A stretch of 64,000 nt of DNA from Desulfobacterales bacterium (GTDB lineage Bacteria; Desulfobacterota; Desulfobacteria; Desulfobacterales; JAEINQ01), in contig JAEINQ010000015.1 of NCBI GenBank assembly GCA_016342285.1, positions 32,831 through 96,830 on the forward strand, given 5' to 3'. Position numbers and translations under genes: made by a program. The notes beneath the pieces were generated by a model. It had not been told where the DNA came from and ran no database searches. It saw nothing but the letters and a program-made list of their open reading frames with translations. Below are positions 9,122 to 18,028 of the stretch, piece by piece. Within the stretch, counting starts at the first letter, position 1. Each line of letters opens with the position of its first letter.

Positions 9122-10467
9122 GGGTTTTGCTGGTATCGGCCAACACCCTGACCGCCCCCTACCCGGTCTATCCCCTGGGGCTCGACCATGTGGCCGCAGC
9201 CGCGGCCGGCCGTCACCAGGTGCGGATCTCGGACATGAACGCCCTGGGCTCCATACCGGCACTGGCCCGGACCATCGGCGATTTTGCCCCGGAAATCATC
9301 GGCCTGTCCATGCGCAATATCGACAACACCGACAGCCGCCATCCCGTCGGATTCATGAACGGCTACCTCGATCTGGTCAAGGCGATCCGGCACGCCTCCA
9401 GCGCCCCCCTGGTCCTGGGCGGCAGCGGATTTACCATCTTTCCCCGGGCGGCCATGGCGGTTCTCGGAGCGGAATTCGGCATCATCGGCGAAGGGGAACG
9501 GCTGGTCCACCTGCTCGACGCCCTGGAAAACGGGGCCGATCCCCATGCCATACCCGGGGTCATCTCCCCCGGTATGGACCCGACCGTTCCCGCCCCCTGG
9601 CCGGACCGGGTCTGTTGCGATTTTGACGGAGACCGGCCCCATCTGAAATTTTACATTGAGCGCGGCGGCATGCTGAACCTTCAAACCAAACGCGGCTGCC
9701 CGTTCCGTTGCGTCTACTGTACCTATCCCCATATCGAGGGGCGCCGGCTGCGCCCCTTTGACCCCGAGGAGGTGGCCCGGACAGCGGTCCGCCTGCAACA
9801 GGACGGGGCCCGGTATTTTTTCATCACCGATTCGGTCTTCAACACCGATCCGGCCCACTGCACCGCCATTGCCCGGGCTTTTGGCAAAGCCGGCCTCACC
9901 ATTCCCTGGGGTGCCTTTTTCGCCCCGGTCCGGCCCGAACCGGATTTTTTCAAAATCCTGGCCGGGGCGGGCCTGGCCCACGTGGAGTTCGGCACCGAGT
10001 CCCTATCCGACCCGGTCCTGGCCGCCTACCAAAAACCGTTTGGCACCCAAGAGGTGTTTTCGGCACACCGGGCTGCCGTGGCAGCCGGGCTGCACGTGGC
10101 CCATTACTTTCTCCTGGGAGGCCCCGGGGAAACCCCTGCAACCGTGACCGAAACCCTTTCAAGGATTGACAATCTCAGAAAATCCGTCCTATTTCTGTTT
10201 TGTGGCATGCGCATCTACCCCAACACGGCCCTGCATCAATTGGCCGTCGGCCAGGGTCAGATCCGTGCTGATGCCCCGCTGCTCGACCCGGTGTTTTACC
10301 GGGCCCCCGACGTCGGTGAAGACGAAATCATCAGCCGAGTCAACCTGCGGGCAAACGGGCGCATCAACTGGGTGATCGGCGCCGGCGGCCCGGAGACGGA
10401 AGCGATCGTCGAAAGGCTCCATGCGCGGGGTTACGCCGGCCCCCTGTGGGAGCACCTGATCCGCTGA
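9118..10467 (+). CDS. Cobalamin-binding-type radical SAM protein
   Basis: A 449-residue protein. The N-terminal domain starts MRVLLVSANTLTAPYPVYPL and includes APLVLGGSGFTIFP and FGIIGEGERLV, as in B12-binding radical SAM proteins. The cluster motif is CPFRCVYC (C194, C198, C201), followed by FITDSVFNTD and HVEFGTESLSD. It is translationally coupled to the ketosynthase fusion (ATGA overlap), which is the strongest positional evidence in this window that a radical SAM enzyme acts on an ACP-bound or freshly released chain. The reaction cannot be assigned; methyl transfer or ring formation are possibilities. Confidence 0.9.
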   Translation: MRVLLVSANTLTAPYPVYPLGLDHVAAAAAGRHQVRISDMNALGSIPALARTIGDFAPEIIGLSMRNIDNTDSRHPVGFMNGYLDLVKAIRHASSAPLVLGGSGFTIFPRAAMAVLGAEFGIIGEGERLVHLLDALENGADPHAIPGVISPGMDPTVPAPWPDRVCCDFDGDRPHLKFYIERGGMLNLQTKRGCPFRCVYCTYPHIEGRRLRPFDPEEVARTAVRLQQDGARYFFITDSVFNTDPAHCTAIARAFGKAGLTIPWGAFFAPVRPEPDFFKILAGAGLAHVEFGTESLSDPVLAAYQKPFGTQEVFSAHRAAVAAGLHVAHYFLLGGPGETPATVTETLSRIDNLRKSVLFLFCGMRIYPNTALHQLAVGQGQIRADAPLLDPVFYRAPDVGEDEIISRVNLRANGRINWVIGAGGPETEAIVERLHARGYAGPLWEHLIR

Positions 10468-10491
10468 TGCCGCTTGATCTATGAGGAAACA

Positions 10492-10878
10492 ATGTGGTAT
10501 TCACTCACCCTTTCTAATCCACCCAAACCCGGGGAAATTGCGGCCCGGGTCCGGGTGCCGGAAACCTCTCCCTGGTTTTCCGGGCATTTTCCGGATTTTC
10601 CGGTTCTGCCGGGAATCGCGCAGCTGGCCATGGTGCGTGACGCCGTTTCCCGGGTCTCAGGGGGGGACGTGAAGGTCAGCGGCCTTCGGCGGGTAAGATT
10701 CAAGCAGATGATCCGGCCCGGCCAGGAGCTGGATGTCGCCATCGCCCGGCAAGGCCGGGCCGGTGAGTTCACCTTTCGCATCACCGTCGGACCGGATCTT
10801 GTCTGCAGCGGTATAATGGAAACGGTTCTGGAAACCGAAGGCCCAGAAATGGTTATCAAAGGAGAAAGACAGACATGA
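10492..10878 (+). CDS. Hotdog dehydratase, FabZ/ApeI-like
   Basis: A 128-residue hotdog protein with the motif WFSGHFPDFPVLPGI, the GHFPxxPVxPG signature of FabZ/FabA-type 3-hydroxyacyl-ACP dehydratases in which the histidine is catalytic. RRVRFKQMIRPGQEL matches the second conserved stretch of the fold. The ATG at 10492 follows GAGGAAACA, a reasonable ribosome site; a TTG at 10474 is less likely. It overlaps the following ACP gene by ATGA. Together with the ApeP-like protein at 6041 and the double hotdog at 16497, the cluster has three different dehydratase-type folds. Confidence 0.85.
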   Translation: MWYSLTLSNPPKPGEIAARVRVPETSPWFSGHFPDFPVLPGIAQLAMVRDAVSRVSGGDVKVSGLRRVRFKQMIRPGQELDVAIARQGRAGEFTFRITVGPDLVCSGIMETVLETEGPEMVIKGERQT

Positions 10879-11144
10879 ACGCCGAAACACAAATCAAGGA
10901 GATTCAGCTCCGTATCGCCCAGATCATGATCGACGAACTGCAACTGGAAGATGTCACGGCAGAGACCTTCGGTCCGGACATTGACCTGATTGACGAAGTG
11001 GGCATCGACAGCATGGACCTGGCCACCGTCGCCCTGGTCCTGCGGGACGAATATGCGGTCCGGATCGACGAAGACGATTATCCCAAGCTGACCACCATCA
11101 GCCTGATTGCCCAATATATTTACAGCAAACAACCGGCGGCGTAG
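10875..11144 (+). CDS. Acyl carrier protein 2
   Basis: An 89-residue ACP with attachment motif GIDSMDLATV (Ser46) and an acidic helix II-III region. It is clearly different from ACP 1, sharing little beyond the DSxD site, so the two probably serve different partners. It is coupled to the FabZ-like gene upstream and is followed after six bases by a radical SAM gene. A second ACP with its own dehydratase is reminiscent of aryl polyene systems, which also use two carriers. Confidence 0.92.
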   Translation: MNAETQIKEIQLRIAQIMIDELQLEDVTAETFGPDIDLIDEVGIDSMDLATVALVLRDEYAVRIDEDDYPKLTTISLIAQYIYSKQPAA

Positions 11145-11150
11145 ACTGTT

Positions 11151-12272
11151 TTGGATCTAACCACGGGAAAACCGAAAACCGATGCCGAAACACCGGCAGG
11201 GGGTGCAGGAAAAGAATGGAAATTCTCCGAACTCATCGCCGAGCCCGACGTCCGTCGGCGCTGGCAGAAGGTGCGTAAGTACTTTTTCCTTCGGGAATCG
11301 ACCTACGACATGACCGCCCGGTGCAATATCCGCTGCCAGGGGTGCTACTACTTCGAGGGCGACAAGCAGTACACCCGGGACAACCGCAACCCCGACGACT
11401 GGCGCCGGCTCATGGAAAAGGAAAAGGCCAGGGGGATCACCTTCGTGGTCCTGGCCGGGGCCGAACCCTCCCTGGTGCCGGAGCTTTGCCAGGTCTGTTA
11501 TGGGCAAATCCCTCTGGGTGCCATTGCCACCAACGGCCTCAAGGCGATTCCCCCAGCCATCGGCTACAAGATTCACATATCCGTATGGGGAGATGATGCC
11601 ACCAGCTTGAACGTTCGCGGCGCCCCCCACATGCTCGACCGGCAGATCGAAAACTACCGGGATGATTCAAGGACGGTATTCGTCTACACCTTTACCCGGG
11701 ACAATATCGACCAGGCCCCGGGGGTGACCCGACGCCTGGCCGACTGCGGATGCAAGGTCACCTACAATATGTTTTCCGCACCGTTCGGCTACACAGGCCC
11801 CCTGAAACATACCGAAACGTCCCTGGCCGAAACCGGCCGGGTCATGACCGAACTGCTCGGCGCCTTTCCCGATCATGTCCTCTTTTCCCCATACAACGTC
11901 ACGGCCCACACCCACCGGTTCGGGCTCCACACCCTTTTCCAGTGCCCTTACCCGCGACGAAACCCGTCCACGGACCTGGGTCTGGGCCGCTCCTTCAGGC
12001 AGTACCGGACCGATCTGACCTGGGCCCGGGAGGCGGCCTGCTGCGTACCGGACACCGACTGTGCCGACTGCCGGCACTACGCCGCCGGCAGCGCCGTTGT
12101 CACGGCCCGGCTTTTCCGCCACGCCGAAGACCCGGACCGTTTCCGCTCCTGGCTCGACTATGTGGACACCTACCTGTCGGTTTGGGTAACCGGGTATGAA
12201 AAGGGCGCCAATCTTTGCAATAAAAAGGTGCCGCCACCGGGCTTCGCCCCGGGTGAAACGCCAAGGAATTAG
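11151..12272 (+). CDS. Radical SAM protein, tandem paralogue A
   Basis: A 373-residue radical SAM protein without a B12-type domain. The cluster motif is CNIRCQGC (C58, C62, C65) and a C-terminal CCVPDTDCADC segment suggests an extra cysteine-ligated cluster, SPASM-like. HISVWGDD and NVRGAP recur as GISLWGDE and LLRGKD in the next protein, so the two are paralogues. The only plausible start is TTG at 11151, with poor ribosome site. The C-terminal tail PPPGFAPGET is encoded by a GC hairpin of the type found between genes here, so the original stop may have been earlier. Function unknown. Confidence 0.85.
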   Translation: MDLTTGKPKTDAETPAGGAGKEWKFSELIAEPDVRRRWQKVRKYFFLRESTYDMTARCNIRCQGCYYFEGDKQYTRDNRNPDDWRRLMEKEKARGITFVVLAGAEPSLVPELCQVCYGQIPLGAIATNGLKAIPPAIGYKIHISVWGDDATSLNVRGAPHMLDRQIENYRDDSRTVFVYTFTRDNIDQAPGVTRRLADCGCKVTYNMFSAPFGYTGPLKHTETSLAETGRVMTELLGAFPDHVLFSPYNVTAHTHRFGLHTLFQCPYPRRNPSTDLGLGRSFRQYRTDLTWAREAACCVPDTDCADCRHYAAGSAVVTARLFRHAEDPDRFRSWLDYVDTYLSVWVTGYEKGANLCNKKVPPPGFAPGETPRN

Positions 12273-12275
12273 CGG

Positions 12276-13274
12276 ATGAAGACTGTCAGTTCGTTGCTGG
12301 ACGACCACTGGTACGAACGCTACAAGCGGATCAGCAAACTCAATATTCGAAGCTCCATCTACGATGTCACCAACCGATGCAACCTTCGGTGCAAGGGGTG
12401 CTTTTTCTTTTCCTCCGGAGAACACGAAGCGGCCACGGAAGAAAACGATATCAGCCGATGGAACGCCTTTGTCGACAAGGAAATGGCACGAGGCGTCAAC
12501 CTGGCCATCCTGATCGGCGGCGAACCGACCCTGTGCATGGACCGGATAGAGGCCTTTTATAGGAGAATCCCCACCTTCTGCGCCACCAACGGCCTGATAC
12601 GCGTGCCCCGGGACCGCTTTCCGGACTTGATGGTCGGCATCTCGCTCTGGGGCGACGAGGAAGACGAAAAATTGCTCCGGGGAAAAGACGTCTTCTCCAT
12701 CTCCAGCAAAAACTACGAAGGCGATCCCCACGCGTACTACCTCTACACCATCACCCCCAAGCAGATCGGCCGGACCGAGCGGATCGTTGGAAAGATCCAG
12801 GACGTCGGGTTAAAAGTCCACTTGCAGCTGCTCTCTAACGACGAGGGGGTCAACGGGTTTTCCTGGCAGCCCCGGCAGCTCGAAGAGATTCGCCTGGAAA
12901 TGGACGCCATGCTGGACCGATACCCGGACACGGTGATCTCTTCGAAGTATTATCACGAAATCATCACCACCGGGAAAATGCTCGGCCGCCGGTTTGGATG
13001 GACCGAGTGCCCGTCGGTAACCGCCCCCATGGACAGCCGAAATCCCCAACCCAAGCGGCTGACCAACTTCATTCGCTGGGCGTCGGACCTTTCCACCATG
13101 CACCGGTGCTGCACCTCGGAGACCCGCGACTGCTCGACCTGCAAGGACGGGGCCGCCCATATGAGCTGGGTAATGGTCAACAAGCGGGCCCATATGCGCA
13201 GCAGCCGTGACCTGCGGAACTGGATCGAAGTCTACGAAATGTTCGCCAAACTCTACCAGTTCATTCCATGGTAG
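12276..13274 (+). CDS. Radical SAM protein, tandem paralogue B
   Basis: A 332-residue radical SAM protein with CNLRCKGCFFF (C35, C39, C42), AILIGGEPTL and a C-terminal CCTSETRDCSTC cysteine group, mirroring the protein immediately upstream. The spacing of three bases indicates co-translation. Both lack the cobalamin domain of the other three cluster enzymes and may act as a heterodimer or on successive steps. The GGEPTL stretch contacts SAM in this superfamily. I do not recognise a named subfamily. Confidence 0.87.
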   Translation: MKTVSSLLDDHWYERYKRISKLNIRSSIYDVTNRCNLRCKGCFFFSSGEHEAATEENDISRWNAFVDKEMARGVNLAILIGGEPTLCMDRIEAFYRRIPTFCATNGLIRVPRDRFPDLMVGISLWGDEEDEKLLRGKDVFSISSKNYEGDPHAYYLYTITPKQIGRTERIVGKIQDVGLKVHLQLLSNDEGVNGFSWQPRQLEEIRLEMDAMLDRYPDTVISSKYYHEIITTGKMLGRRFGWTECPSVTAPMDSRNPQPKRLTNFIRWASDLSTMHRCCTSETRDCSTCKDGAAHMSWVMVNKRAHMRSSRDLRNWIEVYEMFAKLYQFIPW

Positions 13275-13428
13275 GTTTTTTACAAGGAAAGCGTCACCAT
13301 TTTATTTTTTGAACTTCGCCACGCCGAGCGCTCAGGGTCGTTTTTTGTTTTTACCTTCCTGTCCTCCGTGCCTCCGCGGTGAGCGTTATTGTTCCGGCTT
13401 GTCCGGATTGGGAGCATGGATACGATCC

Positions 13429-14679
13429 ATGGATGAAAAAAACGCCGTCATCGTCGGGATCGACGCCGTGTCGCCGCTGGGTATCGAACTGGAGGCCCAG
13501 TGGCACCGGGCCGTTGCCGGAGAGAGCGGCATCGGTGAGCTGACACGCTTTGCCCTGCCCGAAGACTTCCCGGTAAAAATCGCCGGGCAGGTGGACGGCA
13601 TCGATCACCTCCCCTTTCCCTTTCTCAGCCCCCGGGAACAGGCCCGATGGACCTCCCCCCTGTTCAAATACGCCATGCTCACCGCCCAACGCGCCATGGC
13701 GGTCAGCGGCATCGACATCACCCCGGCCCTGGCCCCAAGGGTCGCCGTAACCTATAGTTCGGCCATCGGCGGCGTGGATGCGGTCCTTGGGGCCGACCGC
13801 AAGATGATTGCCGGGGGAAAACTCCCCCACCCCTTTGCCAATCCCAATGCCTGCATCAACATGGTGGGGGGGAAAATCTCCATCCTGACCGGCGCCACCG
13901 GACCGATCACCGCCACCATCGCCGCCTGTGCCACCGGCTCTACCGCCATGATCGTGGGCGCCATGCTCCTGGCCCAGGACCGGGCGGATGTGGCAATCTG
14001 CGGGGCCGCCGATTTTGCCCTGGTCGAGCCCATTGTCGCGGGCTTTGCCACCATGAACGGGGCCTTCCAGCCCAAAGAGGGCGAGCATCCAGGCCCGCCG
14101 GAAGGGGCGAGCCGCCCCTTTTCCCTTCACCGGCGGGGATTTGTCATCTCCGAAGGGGCCGGATGCATCGTGCTGACCACCCGGGCCTTTGCCCGGGCCC
14201 ACGGCCTGAAAGCCATGGCAGAGATCGCCGGATGGGCCATGACCTCCGATGCCCACCACTTCGTGGCCCCCCACCTGCCGACCGTCACCCGATGCGTGGC
14301 CGAAGCCATCGATCGGGCCGGCATTTCCCCGGCTGCCGTGGATGCGGTCAATGCCCATGCCGCATCCACCCGGATCGGCGATAAGGTTGAATTCGATGCC
14401 CTTGCCCGGGTCTTTGGCGGCCGGATACCGCCGGTCACCGCCAACAAATCGTTCATGGGGCACGCCATGGGCGCATCCAGCGCCGTGGAAACGATTTTCG
14501 CGCTGATGGGGATGCGGGACCGCATTCTGCCGCCGACCATCAACCACACGGCTGACCCTGACATCAAAATCGACTGCGTGCCGGACCGGGCCCGGCCGCT
14601 GGACCAGAAATTCGTTTTGAAAAACGCCTTCGGCTTCGGCGGCTGCAACGCCTGTATCGTTTTCAGGCGGACGGAGTAA
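13429..14679 (+). CDS. Beta-ketoacyl synthase, FabF-like, second gene
   Basis: A 416-residue ketosynthase beginning MDEKNAVIVGIDAVSPLG. The nucleophile sits in IAACATGST (C167). The first catalytic histidine region reads NAHAAST in place of the usual HGTxT, and the second is NKSFMGHAMG; NAFGFGGCN ends the fold. The change from HGT to HAA is a real departure and may affect decarboxylation geometry, though the histidine is kept. The frame stays open upstream, but similarity starts at the ATG at 13429. The gene is separated from the radical SAM pair by 154 bases of intergenic sequence. Confidence 0.9.
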   Translation: MDEKNAVIVGIDAVSPLGIELEAQWHRAVAGESGIGELTRFALPEDFPVKIAGQVDGIDHLPFPFLSPREQARWTSPLFKYAMLTAQRAMAVSGIDITPALAPRVAVTYSSAIGGVDAVLGADRKMIAGGKLPHPFANPNACINMVGGKISILTGATGPITATIAACATGSTAMIVGAMLLAQDRADVAICGAADFALVEPIVAGFATMNGAFQPKEGEHPGPPEGASRPFSLHRRGFVISEGAGCIVLTTRAFARAHGLKAMAEIAGWAMTSDAHHFVAPHLPTVTRCVAEAIDRAGISPAAVDAVNAHAASTRIGDKVEFDALARVFGGRIPPVTANKSFMGHAMGASSAVETIFALMGMRDRILPPTINHTADPDIKIDCVPDRARPLDQKFVLKNAFGFGGCNACIVFRRTE

Positions 14680-14689
14680 AAAGGCAAAA

Positions 14690-14762
14690 TGGGATGCCGC
14701 CATGTCGCCTTTCACCTTTAGCCTTTAGCCTTCAGGCTTTTACCTTTAACCTTTTACCTTCG
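14690..14762. repeat. Short tandem ACCTTTAGCC-type low-complexity stretch
   Basis: Degenerate copies of CCTTTAGCCTTTA, CCTTTAACCTTTT and similar follow each other between two ketosynthase genes, preceded by an AGGCAAAATGGG segment that partly complements them. Such phrases are intergenic only. I assign no function. Confidence 0.5.
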
Positions 14763-14771
14763 CCCTGAGAA

Positions 14772-16037
14772 ATGAAACCACCCAAAAACAGACGCGTTTT
14801 CGTCATCGGCTACGGAGCCGCCACCTCTCTGGGAAACACCTTTGATGCCACCTGGCAGCGGGCTGTGCGCGGCGAGGCCGGATTCCGGCGGGTCACCCGG
14901 TGCCAGACCACCTCACGCAGCAACGTGGTCGGGGAAATTCCGGACTGGAACCCGCGCGCGGCCGGTGTCATGGAAAAACGCGACGCCATGAACTGGAACG
15001 CCGATTTTATTCCCCTCACCATGAAGGTCTGCCTGGAGGCCCTGGACCGGTCCGGGCTGGAAATCGACGCCGACACCGGCCCCCGGACCGCCTGTCTGAT
15101 AGGCTCGGCCTTAAACGGCACCGATGCCTTTCGCATCGCCGTGGAAAACTATACCCAAAAGGGACCCCTCAAGGTCAGCCCCTACCTGCTCCCGAACGTC
15201 TGCGCCAACCTCCCCGCAGGCAAGGCCGGAATGGCCCTGGGGTTTACCGGGCCGATCTTTTCGCCCCAGGGGGCCTGTGCCTCGGGAAACCACGCCATCG
15301 GCATCGGCGCGCGGATGATCCGAGACGGCGACTGCGATTTTGCCCTGGCCGGCGGGGTGGACACCTGCCTGATCCCGGAAATCATCCAGGGCTTTGCCAA
15401 TATGTGGGCCACCATCAAAGTCGGCCCGGATGATCGCGCTCACGACGATCCGTCCCAGGCCTGCCGGCCTTTCAGCCTCGACCGCCGGGGGATTGTCCTG
15501 TCCGAGGGGGCCGGCGTGGTGGTCCTCGCCGCCCAAGAGGCATTGGAGGCTTACGGCCTTGTGCCCAAGGCCGAGGTGCTGGGCGTGGGCTGGACCTCCG
15601 ACGCTCACCATTTCACCCTCCCCAACCGGGAAACCATTGTCCGGGCCATCGGCCAGGCCATCGACGACGCCGGGCTGGCACCGGAAGACATCCCGTACGT
15701 CAGCGCCCACGGCACCTCGACCGTGAAGGGAGATCGGACCGAGATCGAGGCCCTTCGCGCCGTGTTCGGCACCGGCCTGGAAAACATACCGGTATCATCC
15801 AATAAATCCCAGATCGGACACTCCCTCGGGGCATCGGCAGCCATCGAGGCGGCCTTGGGGATCGAGGCCATGCAACAGAGGCTGATTCTGCCGACTGTCA
15901 ATCACATCCCCGACCCGGAATTCGCCGATGTGGATGTGGTGCCCAATCAGGCCCGGGCCTGGCAATACCGATTTTTTCTCTCCAACGCTTTCGGATTCGG
16001 CGGTACCAACTGCTGCATCGTTTTCAAAGGGGTGTAA
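14772..16037 (+). CDS. Beta-ketoacyl synthase, FabF-like, third gene
   Basis: A 421-residue ketosynthase with nucleophile PQGACASGNH (C169), SAHGTSTVKGD, NKSQIGHSLGAS and NAFGFGGTN, so all three catalytic residues are present. It differs from the preceding ketosynthase by keeping the canonical HGTST motif. Three ketosynthase genes with one chain-length-factor-like domain suggests an initiating and an elongating enzyme, as in aryl polyene assembly, but roles cannot be separated by eye. The following thioesterase gene starts two bases after the stop. Confidence 0.92.
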   Translation: MKPPKNRRVFVIGYGAATSLGNTFDATWQRAVRGEAGFRRVTRCQTTSRSNVVGEIPDWNPRAAGVMEKRDAMNWNADFIPLTMKVCLEALDRSGLEIDADTGPRTACLIGSALNGTDAFRIAVENYTQKGPLKVSPYLLPNVCANLPAGKAGMALGFTGPIFSPQGACASGNHAIGIGARMIRDGDCDFALAGGVDTCLIPEIIQGFANMWATIKVGPDDRAHDDPSQACRPFSLDRRGIVLSEGAGVVVLAAQEALEAYGLVPKAEVLGVGWTSDAHHFTLPNRETIVRAIGQAIDDAGLAPEDIPYVSAHGTSTVKGDRTEIEALRAVFGTGLENIPVSSNKSQIGHSLGASAAIEAALGIEAMQQRLILPTVNHIPDPEFADVDVVPNQARAWQYRFFLSNAFGFGGTNCCIVFKGV

Positions 16038-16038
16038 C

Positions 16039-16518
16039 ATGAAACCCAAACCGTTTGTTCCAGAGCCCATGGAAGGACGAGACGGTTTTGTCAGGGACCG
16101 CACCACGGGGCTCGCCTGGCATTGCTGCCGCCTGAGGACCCTTTACGCCGATACCGACCGCTCCCAGGTGGTCTATCACGCCAACTACCTTCGATATTTC
16201 GAATACGGCCGGGCATCGCTCATGCGCGATGTCGCCTATCCGTACCGGGAGATCGAAGAAAGCGGCTACACCTATCCCATCATCAAAATGGGGGCCGATT
16301 TTTTCACCCCCCTCTACTATGACGACGCCATGTGCATCCACACCCGGCCGGGAGCGCTCGAACGGGTCAAACTGGCATTCGAGTACGTGATCACCACCGA
16401 AGAAAACCACGGGTTGGTCTGCAAGGGATTCACCTGCCATTGTGCCGTGAACAACGCCGGCATCCCGGTCGGCATCGACGAAAAAACCGTGAAACTATGG
16501 AAGCGCTTCCCCGAATAG
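16039..16518 (+). CDS. Acyl-thioesterase, YbgC/4HBT-type hotdog
   Basis: A 159-residue single-hotdog protein. The motif LYADTDRSQVVYHANYL with RYFEYGR is the 4-hydroxybenzoyl-CoA thioesterase/YbgC signature, including the catalytic aspartate. The ATG at 16039 follows AAAGGGG and lies two bases after the ketosynthase stop. It probably releases or edits the acyl chain, from CoA or ACP. Its end overlaps the next gene by 22 bases, showing tight packing. Confidence 0.88.
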   Translation: MKPKPFVPEPMEGRDGFVRDRTTGLAWHCCRLRTLYADTDRSQVVYHANYLRYFEYGRASLMRDVAYPYREIEESGYTYPIIKMGADFFTPLYYDDAMCIHTRPGALERVKLAFEYVITTEENHGLVCKGFTCHCAVNNAGIPVGIDEKTVKLWKRFPE

Positions 16519-17351
16519 ATCCGCCCGGATCCCAATGGGTCACCATCGAGGTGCATCCCTACTTCTTGGATCATCGATTCGAAGGCCGGGCCGTGTTCCC
16601 GGCGGTTGAAACCATGCAGCTGCTGGCCCGGGCCGCAGCTGGCAGCGGTTCTGCCAGGGCCCGGCGGATCAAGGACGCCCGTTTTGACAAATTTCTCACG
16701 ATCCCGGAAAATGCCGCCGCCATCGATGTCCTGATCGATCTTTCCGTCGATTCCGGCGGTGACGTCCGCGCCCGGTTAAAAACCCGGATCCGGTCGCTGA
16801 AAACGGCCATGAGCCGGATCAGGACCCACGGCAGCCTGATCGTCTCCCATGGGCCGGCTGCCGATCCCAAGCCGCCGGCCGACTTTGAATCGCGGGTGGG
16901 CGAAGGCCGTTTTGATATCGATCCGGAAACCGTTTACCGGGACCTGGTCCCTTTCGGGCCGGCCTACCGCAACATCAGCGGGCCACTCCGGCTTTCACCG
17001 GCCGGGGCCGTGACACGGGTTGCCGCGCCGCGCCTGCCGGCCCCGGAAAATCCCCTCGGCTCCCCCTTTGCCCTGGATGCGGCATTTCATGCCGCCTGCG
17101 TCTGGGGCCAGCGGTATGCCGGCGTGGTGGCCTTTCCCGTGGCCATCGCCGACCGGGTGGTCCATATGCCGACCCGTGCCGGCAGGGAATACATCTGTTT
17201 TGTCCGTCCCGTTTCAACCGATCCGGGCCGGCTGGTGTTCGACATCTGGCTCTTTGATCCGGACCTGGGGCTCTGCGAAACGGTTTCGGGCATCGCCATG
17301 CAAGACGTCAGCGGCGGTCGCTGGAACCCCCCGGCATGGGTTGTGGCGTGA
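16497..17351 (+). CDS. Polyketide-synthase-type double-hotdog dehydratase
   Basis: A 284-residue free-standing protein. HPYFLDHRFEGRAVFPAVE near the N-terminus matches the first hotdog of polyketide dehydratase domains (H-x8-G-x4-P). In the C-terminal half SPFALDAAFHAACVWG matches the D-x3-Q/H motif of the second hotdog, with aspartate kept. VPFGPAYRNI matches the FGPxF stretch between them. It should dehydrate a 3-hydroxyacyl chain or set double-bond geometry. The ATG at 16497 is inside the end of the thioesterase gene. Stand-alone PKS dehydratases of this kind also occur in polyunsaturated-lipid pathways. Confidence 0.8.
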   Translation: MEALPRIDPPGSQWVTIEVHPYFLDHRFEGRAVFPAVETMQLLARAAAGSGSARARRIKDARFDKFLTIPENAAAIDVLIDLSVDSGGDVRARLKTRIRSLKTAMSRIRTHGSLIVSHGPAADPKPPADFESRVGEGRFDIDPETVYRDLVPFGPAYRNISGPLRLSPAGAVTRVAAPRLPAPENPLGSPFALDAAFHAACVWGQRYAGVVAFPVAIADRVVHMPTRAGREYICFVRPVSTDPGRLVFDIWLFDPDLGLCETVSGIAMQDVSGGRWNPPAWVVA

Positions 17352-17357
17352 ATATCA

Positions 17358-17445
17358 AACAGGGATGCACAGGATAGACAGGATGTTTTCACTGCCGTCA
17401 CCAGGCAAGCATTTCATCCCCTTCATCCTGCCTATCCCTGTTAAA
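17358..17445. repeat. Inverted dispersed repeat C, copy 1
   Basis: The phrase AACAGGGATGCACAGGATAG near 17358-17385 is mirrored by TCATCCTGCCTATCCCTGTT at 17424-17445. Related phrases occur at 29365-29395 and, inverted, at 29648-29677. It sits in the gap upstream of plsY. Confidence 0.7.
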
Positions 17446-17461
17446 CCAAAAGGCGTCACCC

Positions 17462-18028
17462 ATGGCATTTCTTGGATGTCTGATGGCAGGGGCCTATCTG
17501 GCCGGATCGGTCAATTTCTCCATCCTGCTGTTCAAGGCCCTGGGCAAAACGGATCCGAGAGCCGGATTCAGCGGGAACCCGGGCGTCACCAACGTTTATC
17601 GTCTGGCCGGTCCGGGGTGGGCCGCGGCGGTGCTGGCCGCGGACATGATGCGGGCCGGCGGGGTCGGCCTGATTGCCGTCGGCGTCATCCCGTCCGGCCA
17701 GGTCCCCTGGATCGGCCTGGCCCTGATCCTGGGAAACGGCTTCCCGTTGTTCCATGGTTTCCGAGGAGGCAAAGGGGTGGCCAATTACCTCGGCTTCATG
17801 ACGGTCTTGGCGCCATTCGTTGCCGCCGCGGCCACCGCGGCCTGGTTGGCGGTCTTTGCTCTGGTGAGGATTCCGTTCATCGCTTCATTTGCCATGGTAG
17901 CGGTCCTGGGCGCCGGCGCCGCGGCCCATGCCCGGTGGCAGGCAGGCGCCGTGGCCGGAATCCTGGGCACCGTCGGCCTGATCGTCTGGAACCACCGGGG
18001 CAACATCAAAGGCCTGGTCCGGCCGTAA
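17462..18028 (+). CDS. plsY: Glycerol-3-phosphate acyltransferase, PlsY family
   Basis: A 188-residue polytopic membrane protein with the three PlsY blocks: AYLAGSVNFS, SGNPGVTNVYR and GNGFPLFHGFRGGKGVAN. PlsY uses acyl-phosphate to acylate glycerol-3-phosphate. Its place inside a biosynthetic cluster that also starts with a PlsC-like gene suggests the cluster chain may be put on glycerol lipids. It could also be the ordinary cell enzyme. In the second block the first residue before NPG is glycine, as expected. The gene end overlaps an opposite-strand frame. Confidence 0.9.
   Translation: MAFLGCLMAGAYLAGSVNFSILLFKALGKTDPRAGFSGNPGVTNVYRLAGPGWAAAVLAADMMRAGGVGLIAVGVIPSGQVPWIGLALILGNGFPLFHGFRGGKGVANYLGFMTVLAPFVAAAATAAWLAVFALVRIPFIASFAMVAVLGAGAAAHARWQAGAVAGILGTVGLIVWNHRGNIKGLVRP

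Noticed and set aside
8932..9981. A 349-codon minus-strand frame opposite the ketosynthase fusion and radical SAM gene
   Set aside because: Antisense to two well-supported genes; no recognisable motif.
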